From the NCBI GenBank assembly GCA_024235855.1, contig JACKLN010000003.1:248001-312000 (forward strand): a stretch of DNA of 64,000 nt, read 5' to 3'. The translations under genes and the position numbers were made by a program. The notes under the pieces were generated by a model. That model made no database searches, had not been told where the DNA came from, and saw only the letters and a program-made list of their open reading frames with translations. This document shows positions 1 to 7,992 of the stretch, in pieces. The stretch comes from Burkholderiaceae bacterium. GTDB taxonomy: Bacteria; Pseudomonadota; Gammaproteobacteria; Burkholderiales; Burkholderiaceae_C. Each line of letters opens with the position of its first letter. Position 1 is the first letter of the stretch.

Positions 1-1
1 C

Positions 2-484
2 AATGCCGAGCGTCTGCGTGCGGTCGCCGCGCGCATCCTGGCCGAGGTGCCCGGCGCCACGCTGGCGCGCGACAGCGCCGGCCGCGTGACCGACATCGCC
101 GTCGACCACGCCGAGTTCGCCCACCTGGACGCCGCAGCCATCGCCCGCGTCGTGACCATCATGCAGGCCGAGGGCATGCAGGCCACCGTCAGTTCCATCC
201 ACGTCAACGGCTGGTACGGCGAACACGACAAGTGGAGCGGTGCGCGCTGGATCGTGCAGCGCCGGCTCGGCCGTCAACTGGCCGCCGAGGTCGACCGCTG
301 GGTCTACGTGGGCGACTCCACCAACGACCAGGCCATGTTCGCCCGCTTCGCGCTCAGCGTGGGCGTGGCCAACCTGATGGACTTCGCCGACCGGCTGCAC
401 ACCTGGCCGGCCTACCTGGCGCAGGGCGCGCGCGGCGCGGGCTTTGCGGAACTGGCGCGCATGCTGCTGGAGGCACGGCGATGA
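2..484 (+). CDS. HAD-superfamily hydrolase, C-terminal part (5' end outside the window)
   Basis: The frame is open from the window edge, so the true start lies upstream; a GTG at 47 is only internal. About 160 residues are visible. The motif WVYVGDSTNDQAMF followed by VGVANL matches HAD motif IV (the GDxxND magnesium-binding aspartates) of Cof-type or sugar-phosphatase-like HAD phosphatases, and the cap/core segment before it fits the same family. The substrate cannot be told from this fragment. The stop overlaps the start of the next reading frame (ATGA at 481-484), so the two are translationally coupled. Confidence 0.8.
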   Translation, partial: NAERLRAVAARILAEVPGATLARDSAGRVTDIAVDHAEFAHLDAAAIARVVTIMQAEGMQATVSSIHVNGWYGEHDKWSGARWIVQRRLGRQLAAEVDRWVYVGDSTNDQAMFARFALSVGVANLMDFADRLHTWPAYLAQGARGAGFAELARMLLEARR

Positions 485-2108
485 ACAAGCTCGACCAGGA
501 CATCCTGAACCTGCTGGTGCGCGACGCGCGCCTGCCCTTTGCCGACATCGCGCGCGAGCTCGGCATCTCGCGGGCCCATGCCCGCAACCGCGTGCAGGCC
601 ATGGTGGACGCCGGCGTCATCGAGCAGTTCGCCGCCGTGGTGAACCCGGACAAGCTGGGCAAGGCGGTGTCGTCGTTCGTGGACCTGCGCGTCACGCCAG
701 CGGCCGGCAACGCGCCGCCGGTGGCCATCGACGCCTGCGGCGCTGCGGCCGCTGCGGCCAGCATCGACTTCTACGCGTCACGTGGCCACACGGCGGCCAT
801 CCCCAGCCGCGGGCCGCTGGCCGCGCTCACCGCCGCCGGCACCATCGGCGGCTGGGCCGAGGCGCTGGCCGTCAGCGCGCACTGGCAGGCGCCGCTGCCG
901 CTGCCGCGGCTGCTGGCCGACGCCATCCGCCACGCCGAGGACGGCGTGGCCGTCAGCGCCAGTCAGGCGCGGCTGACGCGCGCCAAGCTCGCGGAACTGG
1001 CGCCGCAGCCCGGCTTCGGCGCCACCTACCTCGTCGACGGCCAGCCGCCATCGCCCGGCCACCGGCTGCGCCAGCCGGCGCTGGCCGCCACGCTGCGCCA
1101 GCTGGCCGACGAAGGCCTGGACAGCTTCTACCGCGGCCCGCTGGCCGCGCGCATCGCTGCGGCGCTGCAGGCCGTGGGCAGCCCGCTGACGGCGGCCGAC
1201 CTCGCCGCCTGCCGCGCCGAGCGCGTGCCGCCGCTGCGCGTGGTGCTGCCCGAGGCCGAGGTCTTCAACCTGCCGCCGCCGACCCAGGGCCTGGCCACGC
1301 TGATGATCCTGGGGTTGTTCGACCAGCTCAGGGTGACCGAAGGCGAGGGCTTCGCCCACCTGCACGGTCTGGTCGAGGCCACCAAGCAGGCCTTCCTGGT
1401 GCGCGATGCCGTGGTCACCGACCGCGGCCGCCTGCCAACGGACCCGCAGGCCTTCCTGATGGCCGAAGCGCTGGCCGAGCGGGCCGCGCGCATCGACCCG
1501 GCGCGTGCGCTGCCCTGGCCGCAGCCCACGCAGCCCGGCGACACCATCTGGATGGGGGCGGTGGACCGCGAGGGCCGGGCCGTCAGCTTCATCCAGAGCG
1601 TGTACTGGGAGTTCGGCAGCGGCGTGGTGCTGCCCGACCTGGGCATCTGCTGGCAGAACCGGGGCACCAGCTTCTCGCTGGACCCGCAGGCGCTGAATGC
1701 GCTGGAACCCGGCCGCAAGCCCTTCCACACGCTGAACCCGTCGCTGGCGCGCTTCGGCGATGGCCGTGTGATGCCCTTCGGCACCATGGGCGGCGAGGGC
1801 CAGCCGCAGACGCAGGCGGCGGTCTACACGCGCGTGGCGCGTTTCGGCCAGGGCCTGCAGCAGGCGATCGCCGCGCCGCGCTGGCTGCTGGGCCGCACCT
1901 GGGGCGACGTGAGCACCACGCTGAAGCTGGAAAACCGCTTCGACCCGGCGCTGGTGCAGGCCCTGCGCGAGGCCGGCCACCGGTGGAGATGCTCGACGAA
2001 GCGTTCAGCGACACCATGGGCCACGCCGGTGCATTGATGCGCCACCCCGATGGCCGCATCGAAGGCGCCGCCGACCCGCGCAGCGACGGCGCGGCCGCCG
2101 GCGTCTGA
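481..2108 (+). pseudogene. Chimera: Lrp/AsnC N-terminus joined to gamma-glutamyltransferase lacking its N-terminus; late frameshift
   Basis: Residues 1 to about 70 are an AsnC/Lrp helix-turn-helix (LDQDILNLLVRDARLPFADI, then GISRAHARNRVQAMVDAGVI). From about residue 75 the chain becomes a gamma-glutamyltransferase of the YwrD/GGT type: AIPSRGPLAA, then GDTIWMGAVD with the expected autoprocessing Thr near residue 355, then FGSGVVLP and WQNRGTSF. The ligand-sensing half of Lrp and roughly the first 100 residues of GGT are missing, as if one in-frame deletion fused two neighbours. The frame ends early at 2037. Restoring one base in the ACCGG run near 1981 recovers the normal tail (PVEMLDEAFSDTMGHAGAL ... 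DPRSDGAAAG) to the stop at 2106-2108. It is probably non-functional as GGT. A genuine deletion and an assembly error are both possible. Confidence 0.75.
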
Positions 2109-2123
2109 TCGACCGTTGGCTGG

Positions 2124-3110
2124 TCAGCTGCCGGCCTGCAGCGTTGCCAGCGTCTCGACGATGGCGGCGTGCGCGCCGGCATCGAGCGTGATCGCGATGT
2201 GCCCCAGCCCCGGCAGCACGCGCACCGGCCAGCGCTGGCCGGCCTGCGCCACCTCGTCGGCATAGCGCTCCGGCGGAAGGCCTCGTCGTTCGCTCCCACC
2301 AGCACCATCACCGGGCCTTGCACGGCGCGCATCGTGGCCTGGTGGTCGGCCGGCGGGCGGAAGTTGGTGGCCAGCGCGTAGCCATAGGCTTCGGTGAGCC
2401 GTTCGCGCGCCGCGGGGTCGAGCGCGAAGCGCGTCACCGGCAGGTCCTGCAGCGCCTGCGGCAGCGCGCGCCAGAGCCCTAGTCGGTCCAGCAGCATCAG
2501 CGCCACCAGGCGCGGCACGCCCACTCGCACCCAGCCACCGCTGTCGGGGCGGTGGGTGGACGCGTCCTGGCCCAGGAAGGGCGACAGCAGCAGGTAGCTC
2601 TGGAACAGGCCCTGCAGCGGCGCCGCCGGCGATGCGCAGCGCGAAGCCGCCGCCGGACGAAAAGCCCAGCAGCAGCGTGGTGGCCGGCGCCGCCGGCAGC
2701 AGCGCGGCGAGCAGGTCCTCCAGGGTCCTCGTCGAGCTGGCCCACGTGGTCGATGCGCGCCGCGCTGGCCGGTGGCGCCGTGGCCGCGCCAGTCGGGCGC
2801 CAGCACGGCCCAGCCGGCGGCGGCCAGCGCGCGCGCCAGCGGGTGCAGGCTCGCTGCTGGCCGACGAGCCATGCACCAGCATCACGCTGCCGCGCGGCGC
2901 GCCGCCGGCCGGCGCGTAGGCGCGGTAGGCCAGCGCCGCGCCGTCTCGCGCCGGCACCGTCTGCACGGGGGGCAGGCCGCTCATGTCCAGGCCGCGGAAA
3001 GGCGCGCCGATGCTGTCCATCGGCGGCGGCGTGGCCGGGCCGCCGAAGGTCAGCGCGGCGCCGAGCAGGGTCAGTGGGATGCCGGCGGAGAGCGCAAGGG
3101 CGAGCTTCAT
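2124..3110 (-). pseudogene. Alpha/beta hydrolase, broken by about five frameshifts
   Basis: The gene would start at ATG 3110 (overlapping the upstream stop by ATGA) with a hydrophobic N-terminal anchor. Homology to an alpha/beta hydrolase can be followed to the stop at 2124 only by changing frame near 2853, 2762, 2726, 2630 and 2273. Recognisable pieces are VMLVHGSSAS (oxyanion-hole HG), LAPDWRGHG, LLLGFSSGGGFALRIAG (nucleophile elbow GFSSGG), VMVLVGANDEAF (acid region) and LPGLGHIAITLDAGAH (catalytic His). All catalytic elements can still be read, so decay would be recent, or the sequence here is inaccurate. It follows the YcaQ-like gene on the same strand and would have been co-transcribed with it. 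Confidence 0.7.
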
Positions 3111-4207
3111 CGGGGGGTCAGGAAGTCGGTCACGCGCTGCAGTTCGTCGTCCAGCGCGTTGCGGAAGGCGCGGTCGCGCGGGGCGCGGCCGGCCACGTAG
3201 CCCAGGTCGGGCGTCAGCACGCCATCGCGCCAGCCCAGATTGGCCCAGCCGATGACGGCGTCGCGCCACAGCAGCGGCAGCGCGTAGTAGCCGCGCACGC
3301 GCTTCGGTGCCGGGGTGTAGGCCTCGAAGCGGTAGGGCCAGCCCCAGAAGAGCTCGAAGCGGCGGCGGTCCCAGACCACGGGGTCGAACGGGGCCAGCAG
3401 GCGCACGCCGTCGGGCGGCGCGTGCCGCCTGGATGCCGGGTTCTCGCCCGCCGGCCAGGTCCAGCGCTGGCCATCGACCTCGGCCGACGCCAGGCGCGCC
3501 TTCGCGCGCAGTAGCGCGGCGCGGCGGCGCTCGCGCCACTGCGGCGCGGCGGCGGCGCCCACCCACATCACGAACTGGCTCAACGTGGAGGCCGGCAGCG
3601 GGGCATAGAGCGCCACGGCGACGTCCACCAGGCGGTCCAGTGCGGCATCGGCGGCCGTAGGGTCGTGCGCCGGCCGCACGTGGGCGTCGTGTGCGGCATA
3701 GACGCGCGTCCCGCCCTCGCGCCGCGCCACCCGCAGCAGGCCGCGGTAGTGCATGCCGTCCAGCAGCTGCGTGCTGGCGTTGGAACTGCCGCCGAACCAG
3801 TTGCGCGCCTTGCCGTGCTGGAAGTGCGCGTCCACCTCGCGCGGGTGAGCCTGGCCGCGCTCGCGCACGAAGGCCTGCACCGCATGCGCCTGCGCCCAGC
3901 GCGCCTTCGGCCATGCGGTGCGCGGCGTGCGCGGGTGCATCAGCGCCTGCGTGGCGCGCGGCAGGAAGCCGTAGTTGATGAAGAAGTCTTCCTCCACCGC
4001 CAGCCGCGGGTAGCGGCGCTCCAGGTCGCCGGCGCGGTAGTCGCGCACGCGGTGGCGCAGGGTCAGGTCCTGCGCGCGCGCCGGAGCACGAATGGGATCG
4101 GCCTGCACGAAGCCGAGCCGCTCGATGGCGCGGGGCAGCGTCGTCGGGGTGAACAGGCTGCGGGCCAGCGCGTAGCGGCGCAGATCGTCCAGGGTCGGTC
4201 CAGGCAT
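3107..4207 (-). CDS. Winged-helix DNA-binding protein of the YcaQ/AlkX (DUF1006) family
   Basis: 366 residues, close to family length. Diagnostic motifs are FVQADPIRAPARAQDLTL near residue 33, the EEDFFINYGFLPR segment, and LLAPFDPVVWDRRRFELFWG in the C-terminal half. E. coli YcaQ is a DNA glycosylase that unhooks interstrand crosslinks; that activity is known for the family and only inferred here. The protein should be cytoplasmic and bind damaged DNA. Its stop overlaps the start of the broken hydrolase gene, and it is divergent from the Nudix gene with only 20 bases between starts, so both promoters must lie inside or across the neighbouring gene. Confidence 0.85.
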   Translation of the reverse strand: MPGPTLDDLRRYALARSLFTPTTLPRAIERLGFVQADPIRAPARAQDLTLRHRVRDYRAGDLERRYPRLAVEEDFFINYGFLPRATQALMHPRTPRTAWPKARWAQAHAVQAFVRERGQAHPREVDAHFQHGKARNWFGGSSNASTQLLDGMHYRGLLRVARREGGTRVYAAHDAHVRPAHDPTAADAALDRLVDVAVALYAPLPASTLSQFVMWVGAAAAPQWRERRRAALLRAKARLASAEVDGQRWTWPAGENPASRRHAPPDGVRLLAPFDPVVWDRRRFELFWGWPYRFEAYTPAPKRVRGYYALPLLWRDAVIGWANLGWRDGVLTPDLGYVAGRAPRDRAFRNALDDELQRVTDFLTPR

Positions 4208-4227
4208 GCCGCGACGATACTCGGGGC

Positions 4228-4893
4228 GTGACCGCCGAGAGCCCCACGTTCGACCTCGATAACTGGCGCCGCCGTCTGCAGGCCTGGCCCGTGGCGGCGC
4301 TGCCGGACGACGGCCGCCGCCGCGCGGCGGTGGTGTTGCCGCTGACCGAAGCCGGCTTCGGTGCCGCGCTGGAAGACATGCCGGCGCACGCCGACTGGCA
4401 GACCGATGCCGCGCTGCTGCTCACGCGCCGTGCTGCGGGTCTGCGTGCCCATGCCGGGCAATGGGCGCTGCCCGGCGGGCGCATCGATGCGGGCGAGACC
4501 GCGGAAGACGCCGCCTTGCGGGAACTGGCGGAGGAGGTGGCGTTGCGGCCCGGCGCAGCCGCCGTGCTCGGCCGGCTGGACGACTACGCCACCCGCTCCG
4601 GCTACGTGATCACGCCGGTCGTGGTGGCCGTGGGCGCGGCGCGGGAGGTGCAGCCGAACCCGGCCGAGGTGGCCAGCGTGCATCGTGTGCCGGTCAGCGA
4701 GCTGCTGCGCGCCGACGCCCCCATCCTCAACCACGTGGCCGGGGCCGAACACCCGGTGCTGCGCATGCCATTGGGCACCCGCTGGATCGCCGCGCCCACC
4801 GCGGCCTTCCTGTACCAGTTCCGCGAGGTGTGCGTGCTGGGCCGGCCGACCCGCGTGGCGCACTTCGACCAGCCGCGCTTCGCGTGGCAGTGA
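4228..4893 (+). CDS. Nudix hydrolase, CoA-pyrophosphatase-like
   Basis: 221 residues from a GTG start at 4228. The Nudix box lies near residues 89-111 (GGRIDAGETAEDAALRELAEE), with the REL.EE metal-binding core intact, although the usual Gly after EE is replaced (EEVAL). The N-terminal extension (DNWRRRLQAWP ... RRAAVVLPL) and the C-terminal stretch (LNHVAGAEHPVLRMPLGTRWI ... AAFLYQF) resemble the NudL/YeaB group, which cleaves CoA and acyl-CoA to phosphopantetheine and 3',5'-ADP. Substrate assignment is by resemblance only. An alternative is a general NDP-X pyrophosphatase. Confidence 0.8.
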   Translation: MTAESPTFDLDNWRRRLQAWPVAALPDDGRRRAAVVLPLTEAGFGAALEDMPAHADWQTDAALLLTRRAAGLRAHAGQWALPGGRIDAGETAEDAALRELAEEVALRPGAAAVLGRLDDYATRSGYVITPVVVAVGAAREVQPNPAEVASVHRVPVSELLRADAPILNHVAGAEHPVLRMPLGTRWIAAPTAAFLYQFREVCVLGRPTRVAHFDQPRFAWQ

Positions 4894-4927
4894 GGATCGG
4901 GGCACCCATCCGCACCCGAGGCCGGGT

Positions 4928-5611
4928 TCAGAACCGGTAGCCCAGCCGCAACTCGGCGCTCCATCCCCGGTGGTCGACCTCCAGGGCGCCTGCCGCCCCG
5001 GTCAGTTTCACCCGCCCGGCGTCGACCCAGCGCAGGCCGACGCCGGCGGTCCACGCGCTGTCGTAGTCCCATTCCAGGCCGACCAGCCCCTGGCGTGCCC
5101 CAGCGCTGCCGCTGAACTCCACCGCCTGGCCCGACACGCGCAGGTCGGTGTCCAGCTCCTGCAGCCGGCCGATGCCCAGGCCAAGGTAGGGGCGCAGCGT
5201 GGCCGGGCCGACGCGCCAGCGGCCGACGTCCCAGAGCAGGTTGGCCATCAGCGCCACTGAGGCGTAGTCGGCATCGCCGGGCTGCGGATCGAGGCCGGGC
5301 ACCGAGGCAGCGTCGACGCCGTTGTTGCGGTACAGCACCTCGCCCTCCAGGCGCCAGGCCGGTGCGAAGCGCCAGCCCACGCTGCCGCCCACCGCCAGGC
5401 CCGACCCGAGGGACAGCCGTCCGCCCTGGCCACCAAGGCGGGTGGACGGGTCGGCGATCTGCGAGGCGCCGCCAAACAGGGTGACGCTCAGGCCGTTGTC
5501 GGCGGACGCCGCCGCAGGCGCCCCGGCCAGGGCCATGGCGATCAGCGCGGCGCCGGCTGCGGGCATGGGGCCGCGGGCGGCCGGTGGCGGGGAAAACTCG
5601 GGTGTCTGCAT
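4928..5611 (-). CDS. Outer-membrane beta-barrel protein
   Basis: 227 residues starting at ATG 5611, with GAGGA seven bases upstream as ribosome-binding site; the open frame runs further upstream but without coding character. The N-terminus carries a signal peptide (AAGAALIAMALAGAPAAASA). The rest alternates short amphipathic strands and turns (VGWRFAPAWRLEGEVLYRNN, LRPYLGLGIGRLQ, GWSAELRLGYRF) and ends in Phe, the outer-membrane sorting signature. This fits the small-barrel OmpA/OmpW-like superfamily. The function is not known. It is divergent from the LytTR regulator, sharing an AT-rich intergenic patch. Confidence 0.75.
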   Translation of the reverse strand: MQTPEFSPPPAARGPMPAAGAALIAMALAGAPAAASADNGLSVTLFGGASQIADPSTRLGGQGGRLSLGSGLAVGGSVGWRFAPAWRLEGEVLYRNNGVDAASVPGLDPQPGDADYASVALMANLLWDVGRWRVGPATLRPYLGLGIGRLQELDTDLRVSGQAVEFSGSAGARQGLVGLEWDYDSAWTAGVGLRWVDAGRVKLTGAAGALEVDHRGWSAELRLGYRF

Positions 5612-5654
5612 CGTCGATCCTCGTCTGAAGCCCACGCCACCACGGCGCGGGCAG

Positions 5655-5698
5655 ACATATACTAGACAGTCACTAAATGAACCGATGCGTATATGCAT
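5655..5698. promoter_or_regulatory. AT-rich divergent promoter patch between the OM barrel and LytTR genes
   Basis: In a region otherwise almost entirely G and C, this stretch is AT-rich. It holds a -10-like TATACT at 5658-5663 on the + strand, about 30 bases ahead of the LytTR start, and a near-palindrome ATGCGTATATGCAT at 5684-5697. No good -35 was found. It may serve both divergent genes and could be the target of the LytTR protein itself. Confidence 0.35.
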
Positions 5699-6655
5699 GA
5701 GCGGCAACGGCAATGCATGAACGGCGACATGGCCTTGCCATGGCCGCCCGCGGCTCGGTGGCAGACCAGCGCCGGCGCACAGATCGGCGTGATCGCGGCG
5801 GTGCTGGTGCTGGCCCTGGCATGGATGCAGCCGGAAGGCGGCGCCGGCCTCGGTTTCCTGCCCGGGCTGCTGTTCCATGGGCTGCACATCGGCCTGGCCA
5901 GTGCCGTGGCGTGGTGGTGCAGCGGCGCCCTGCTGCGCACGGGGCCGGGCCGGCGCGGGTCGCCCTGGCCCTGGCTGGTGCTGGCCGGTGCGGTGGCCGG
6001 CATCGTGCTGGCGCCGGTGTCGCTGGCGCTCGAGCAGGTGTTCGGCGTGGCCGAGCTCGACGCCGGCCCGGTACCGGGCAGCCTGATCGGCGCGCTCGTG
6101 CTGGAGTGGCAGCAGGTGGTGCCGATCACGGCATTGCTGTGGCCGGCGATGAACCTGCTGGTGGTGTGGCGGCAGCCGCCTGCGGGCGGGCTGGCTGCGC
6201 AGCCAGCCCCCTCGCCAGACCCAGGTGCGCCAGACCCGGCGTGCGCCGGCTCCCCGGTGCCGGCCGCGCCGGACTCCGCGCCCCCCAGCTTTCTGGACCG
6301 CCTGCCGGCGTCGTTGGGGCGTGACGTGGTGTGGCTGCAGGCGCAGGAGCACTATCTGCTGGTGACCACCACCGTTGGTCGGCATCTGCTGCTGCAGGCC
6401 TTCGGGCCGGCGATGGACGACCTCGCGCGGCTGGGTGTCGACGGCATGCAGACGCACCGGTCGGCTTGGGTGGCCTGGGGCCATGTGCAGCGGCTGGACA
6501 CGCGGGCCCGCAGCCCGGCGGTCGTGCTGCTGGACGGCACGCGCGTGCCGCTGGGGCGTCGACGGCTGCCCCAGGTGGCCACGGCCTGGGCCGAACGGGC
6601 TGCGAGTGCCGACCCGGCGGCGACAATGGGCGCCCCAGAAGGAGAGCCCACATGA
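5693..6655 (+). CDS. Membrane-anchored LytTR-type DNA-binding regulator
   Basis: About 320 residues. The first 160 contain four hydrophobic segments (IGVIAAVLVLALAWM; FLPGLLFHGLHIGLASAVAWW; WLVLAGAVAGIVLAPVSLAL; VVPITALLWPAMNLLVVW). A Pro/Ala-rich linker follows, then a LytTR domain from about residue 205 (DVVWLQAQEHYLLVTTTVGR ... THRSAWVAWGHVQRLD ... LLDGTRVPLGRRRL). It is a one-component membrane sensor with no receiver domain. Several starts are possible (ATG 5693, 5717, 5729) and none has a clear ribosome-binding site. Its last codons overlap purT by ATGA, so the two genes are translationally coupled. The signal it senses is unknown. Confidence 0.8.
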   Translation: MHERQRQCMNGDMALPWPPAARWQTSAGAQIGVIAAVLVLALAWMQPEGGAGLGFLPGLLFHGLHIGLASAVAWWCSGALLRTGPGRRGSPWPWLVLAGAVAGIVLAPVSLALEQVFGVAELDAGPVPGSLIGALVLEWQQVVPITALLWPAMNLLVVWRQPPAGGLAAQPAPSPDPGAPDPACAGSPVPAAPDSAPPSFLDRLPASLGRDVVWLQAQEHYLLVTTTVGRHLLLQAFGPAMDDLARLGVDGMQTHRSAWVAWGHVQRLDTRARSPAVVLLDGTRVPLGRRRLPQVATAWAERAASADPAATMGAPEGEPT

Positions 6656-7851
6656 CGACCACCCCGCCCGTGACCATCGGCACCCCGCTGTCCCCCACCG
6701 CCACCCGCGTCATGCTGCTGGGCAGCGGCGAACTGGGCAAGGAAGTGCTGATCGCGCTGCAGCGCCTGGGCGTGGAAACCATCGCCGTGGACCGCTACGA
6801 CCACGCGCCGGGGCAGCAGGTGGCGCACCACGCGCGCACCATCACGATGAGCGACCCGGCGGCGCTGCGCGCGCTGATCGAGGCCGAGAAGCCGGCGCTG
6901 GTGGTGCCGGAGATCGAGGCCATCGCCACGCCGGAGCTGCAGAAGCTGGAGGCCGAGGGCGTGGTGCGCGTGATCCCCACCGCGCGCGCGGCGCGGCTGA
7001 CGATGGACCGCGAAGGCATCCGCCGCCTGGCCGCCGAGACGCTGGGCCTGCCGACCAGCCCCTACCAGTTCTGCGACTCGCTGGCCGAGCTGCAGGCGGC
7101 GATCGATGGGGGCATCGGCTACCCCTGCATCGTCAAGCCGGTGATGAGCAGTTCCGGCAAGGGCCAGAGCAAGATCGATGGCCCCGCCGATGTTCAGAAG
7201 GCGTGGGACTACGCCATGGCCGGCGGCCGCGTCAGCCACGGCCGGGTCATCGTCGAAGGCTTCATCGACTTCGACTACGAGATCACGCTGCTGACCGTGC
7301 GTTCGGTGGACGGCACCTCCTTCTGCGCGCCCATCGGCCACGTGCAGGTCAGCGGCGACTACGTGGAGAGCTGGCAGCCGCAGCCGATGAGCGCGCCGGC
7401 GCTGGAGCGTGCGCAGCAGATCGCCCGGGCCATCACCGACGACCTCGGTGGCCACGGCCTCTTCGGCGTGGAGCTGTTCGTCAAGGGCGACCAGGTCTGG
7501 TTCAGCGAGGTCAGCCCGCGCCCGCACGACACCGGCATGGTGACGATGATCACGCAGTGGCAGAACGAGTTCGAGCTGCACGCGCGCGCCATCCTCGGCC
7601 TGCCGGTGGACACCAGCCTGCGCAACGCGGGCGCCAGCGCCGTGGTCTATGGCGGCGTGGACGCGGCCGGCATCGTCTTCGACGGTGTCGACGAAGCGCT
7701 GGCCGAACCCGGCACCGAACTGCGCCTGTTCGGCAAGCCCGAGAGCTTCGTGAAGCGCCGTATGGGCGTGGCGCTGGCGCGCGACGAGACCGTCGACGCG
7801 GCGCGGGACAAGGCCAAGCGCGCGGCGGCGAAGGTGCAGCCGCGCCGCTGA
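6652..7851 (+). CDS. purT: Formate-dependent phosphoribosylglycinamide formyltransferase
   Basis: 399 residues, normal PurT length, ATP-grasp fold. It makes formyl-GAR from GAR, formate and ATP in purine synthesis, without folate. Visible features are the N-terminal Rossmann-like LLGSGELGKEV, substrate-site VVPEIEAIATPELQKLE, ATP-grasp PCIVKPVMSSSGKGQS, EGFIDFDYEITLLTVR, and the metal-site region GVELFVKGDQVWFSEVSPRPHDTGMVT. GGAG precedes ATG 6652. It overlaps the LytTR regulator, an unusual partner for a purine gene. Confidence 0.95.
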   Translation: MTTTPPVTIGTPLSPTATRVMLLGSGELGKEVLIALQRLGVETIAVDRYDHAPGQQVAHHARTITMSDPAALRALIEAEKPALVVPEIEAIATPELQKLEAEGVVRVIPTARAARLTMDREGIRRLAAETLGLPTSPYQFCDSLAELQAAIDGGIGYPCIVKPVMSSSGKGQSKIDGPADVQKAWDYAMAGGRVSHGRVIVEGFIDFDYEITLLTVRSVDGTSFCAPIGHVQVSGDYVESWQPQPMSAPALERAQQIARAITDDLGGHGLFGVELFVKGDQVWFSEVSPRPHDTGMVTMITQWQNEFELHARAILGLPVDTSLRNAGASAVVYGGVDAAGIVFDGVDEALAEPGTELRLFGKPESFVKRRMGVALARDETVDAARDKAKRAAAKVQPRR

Positions 7852-7992
7852 GCTGCCGCCCCAGGGCGCCAATGGCGGCGGGCGCCGCATGCACACTGGC
7901 AATCCGCCCGATTGGCAGACTCAACTGGCCGGATGTCGGATGAGGGCAGAAACTATCGACTCCCCGTGTGCGATTGCCCCAAGGAGACGTCG

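Noticed and set aside
7896..7918. Inverted repeat upstream of katG as an OxyR site.
   Set aside because: Its sequence and spacing do not follow the OxyR ATAG-N7-CTAT pattern, so it is noted only as an unassigned repeat in the katG entry.
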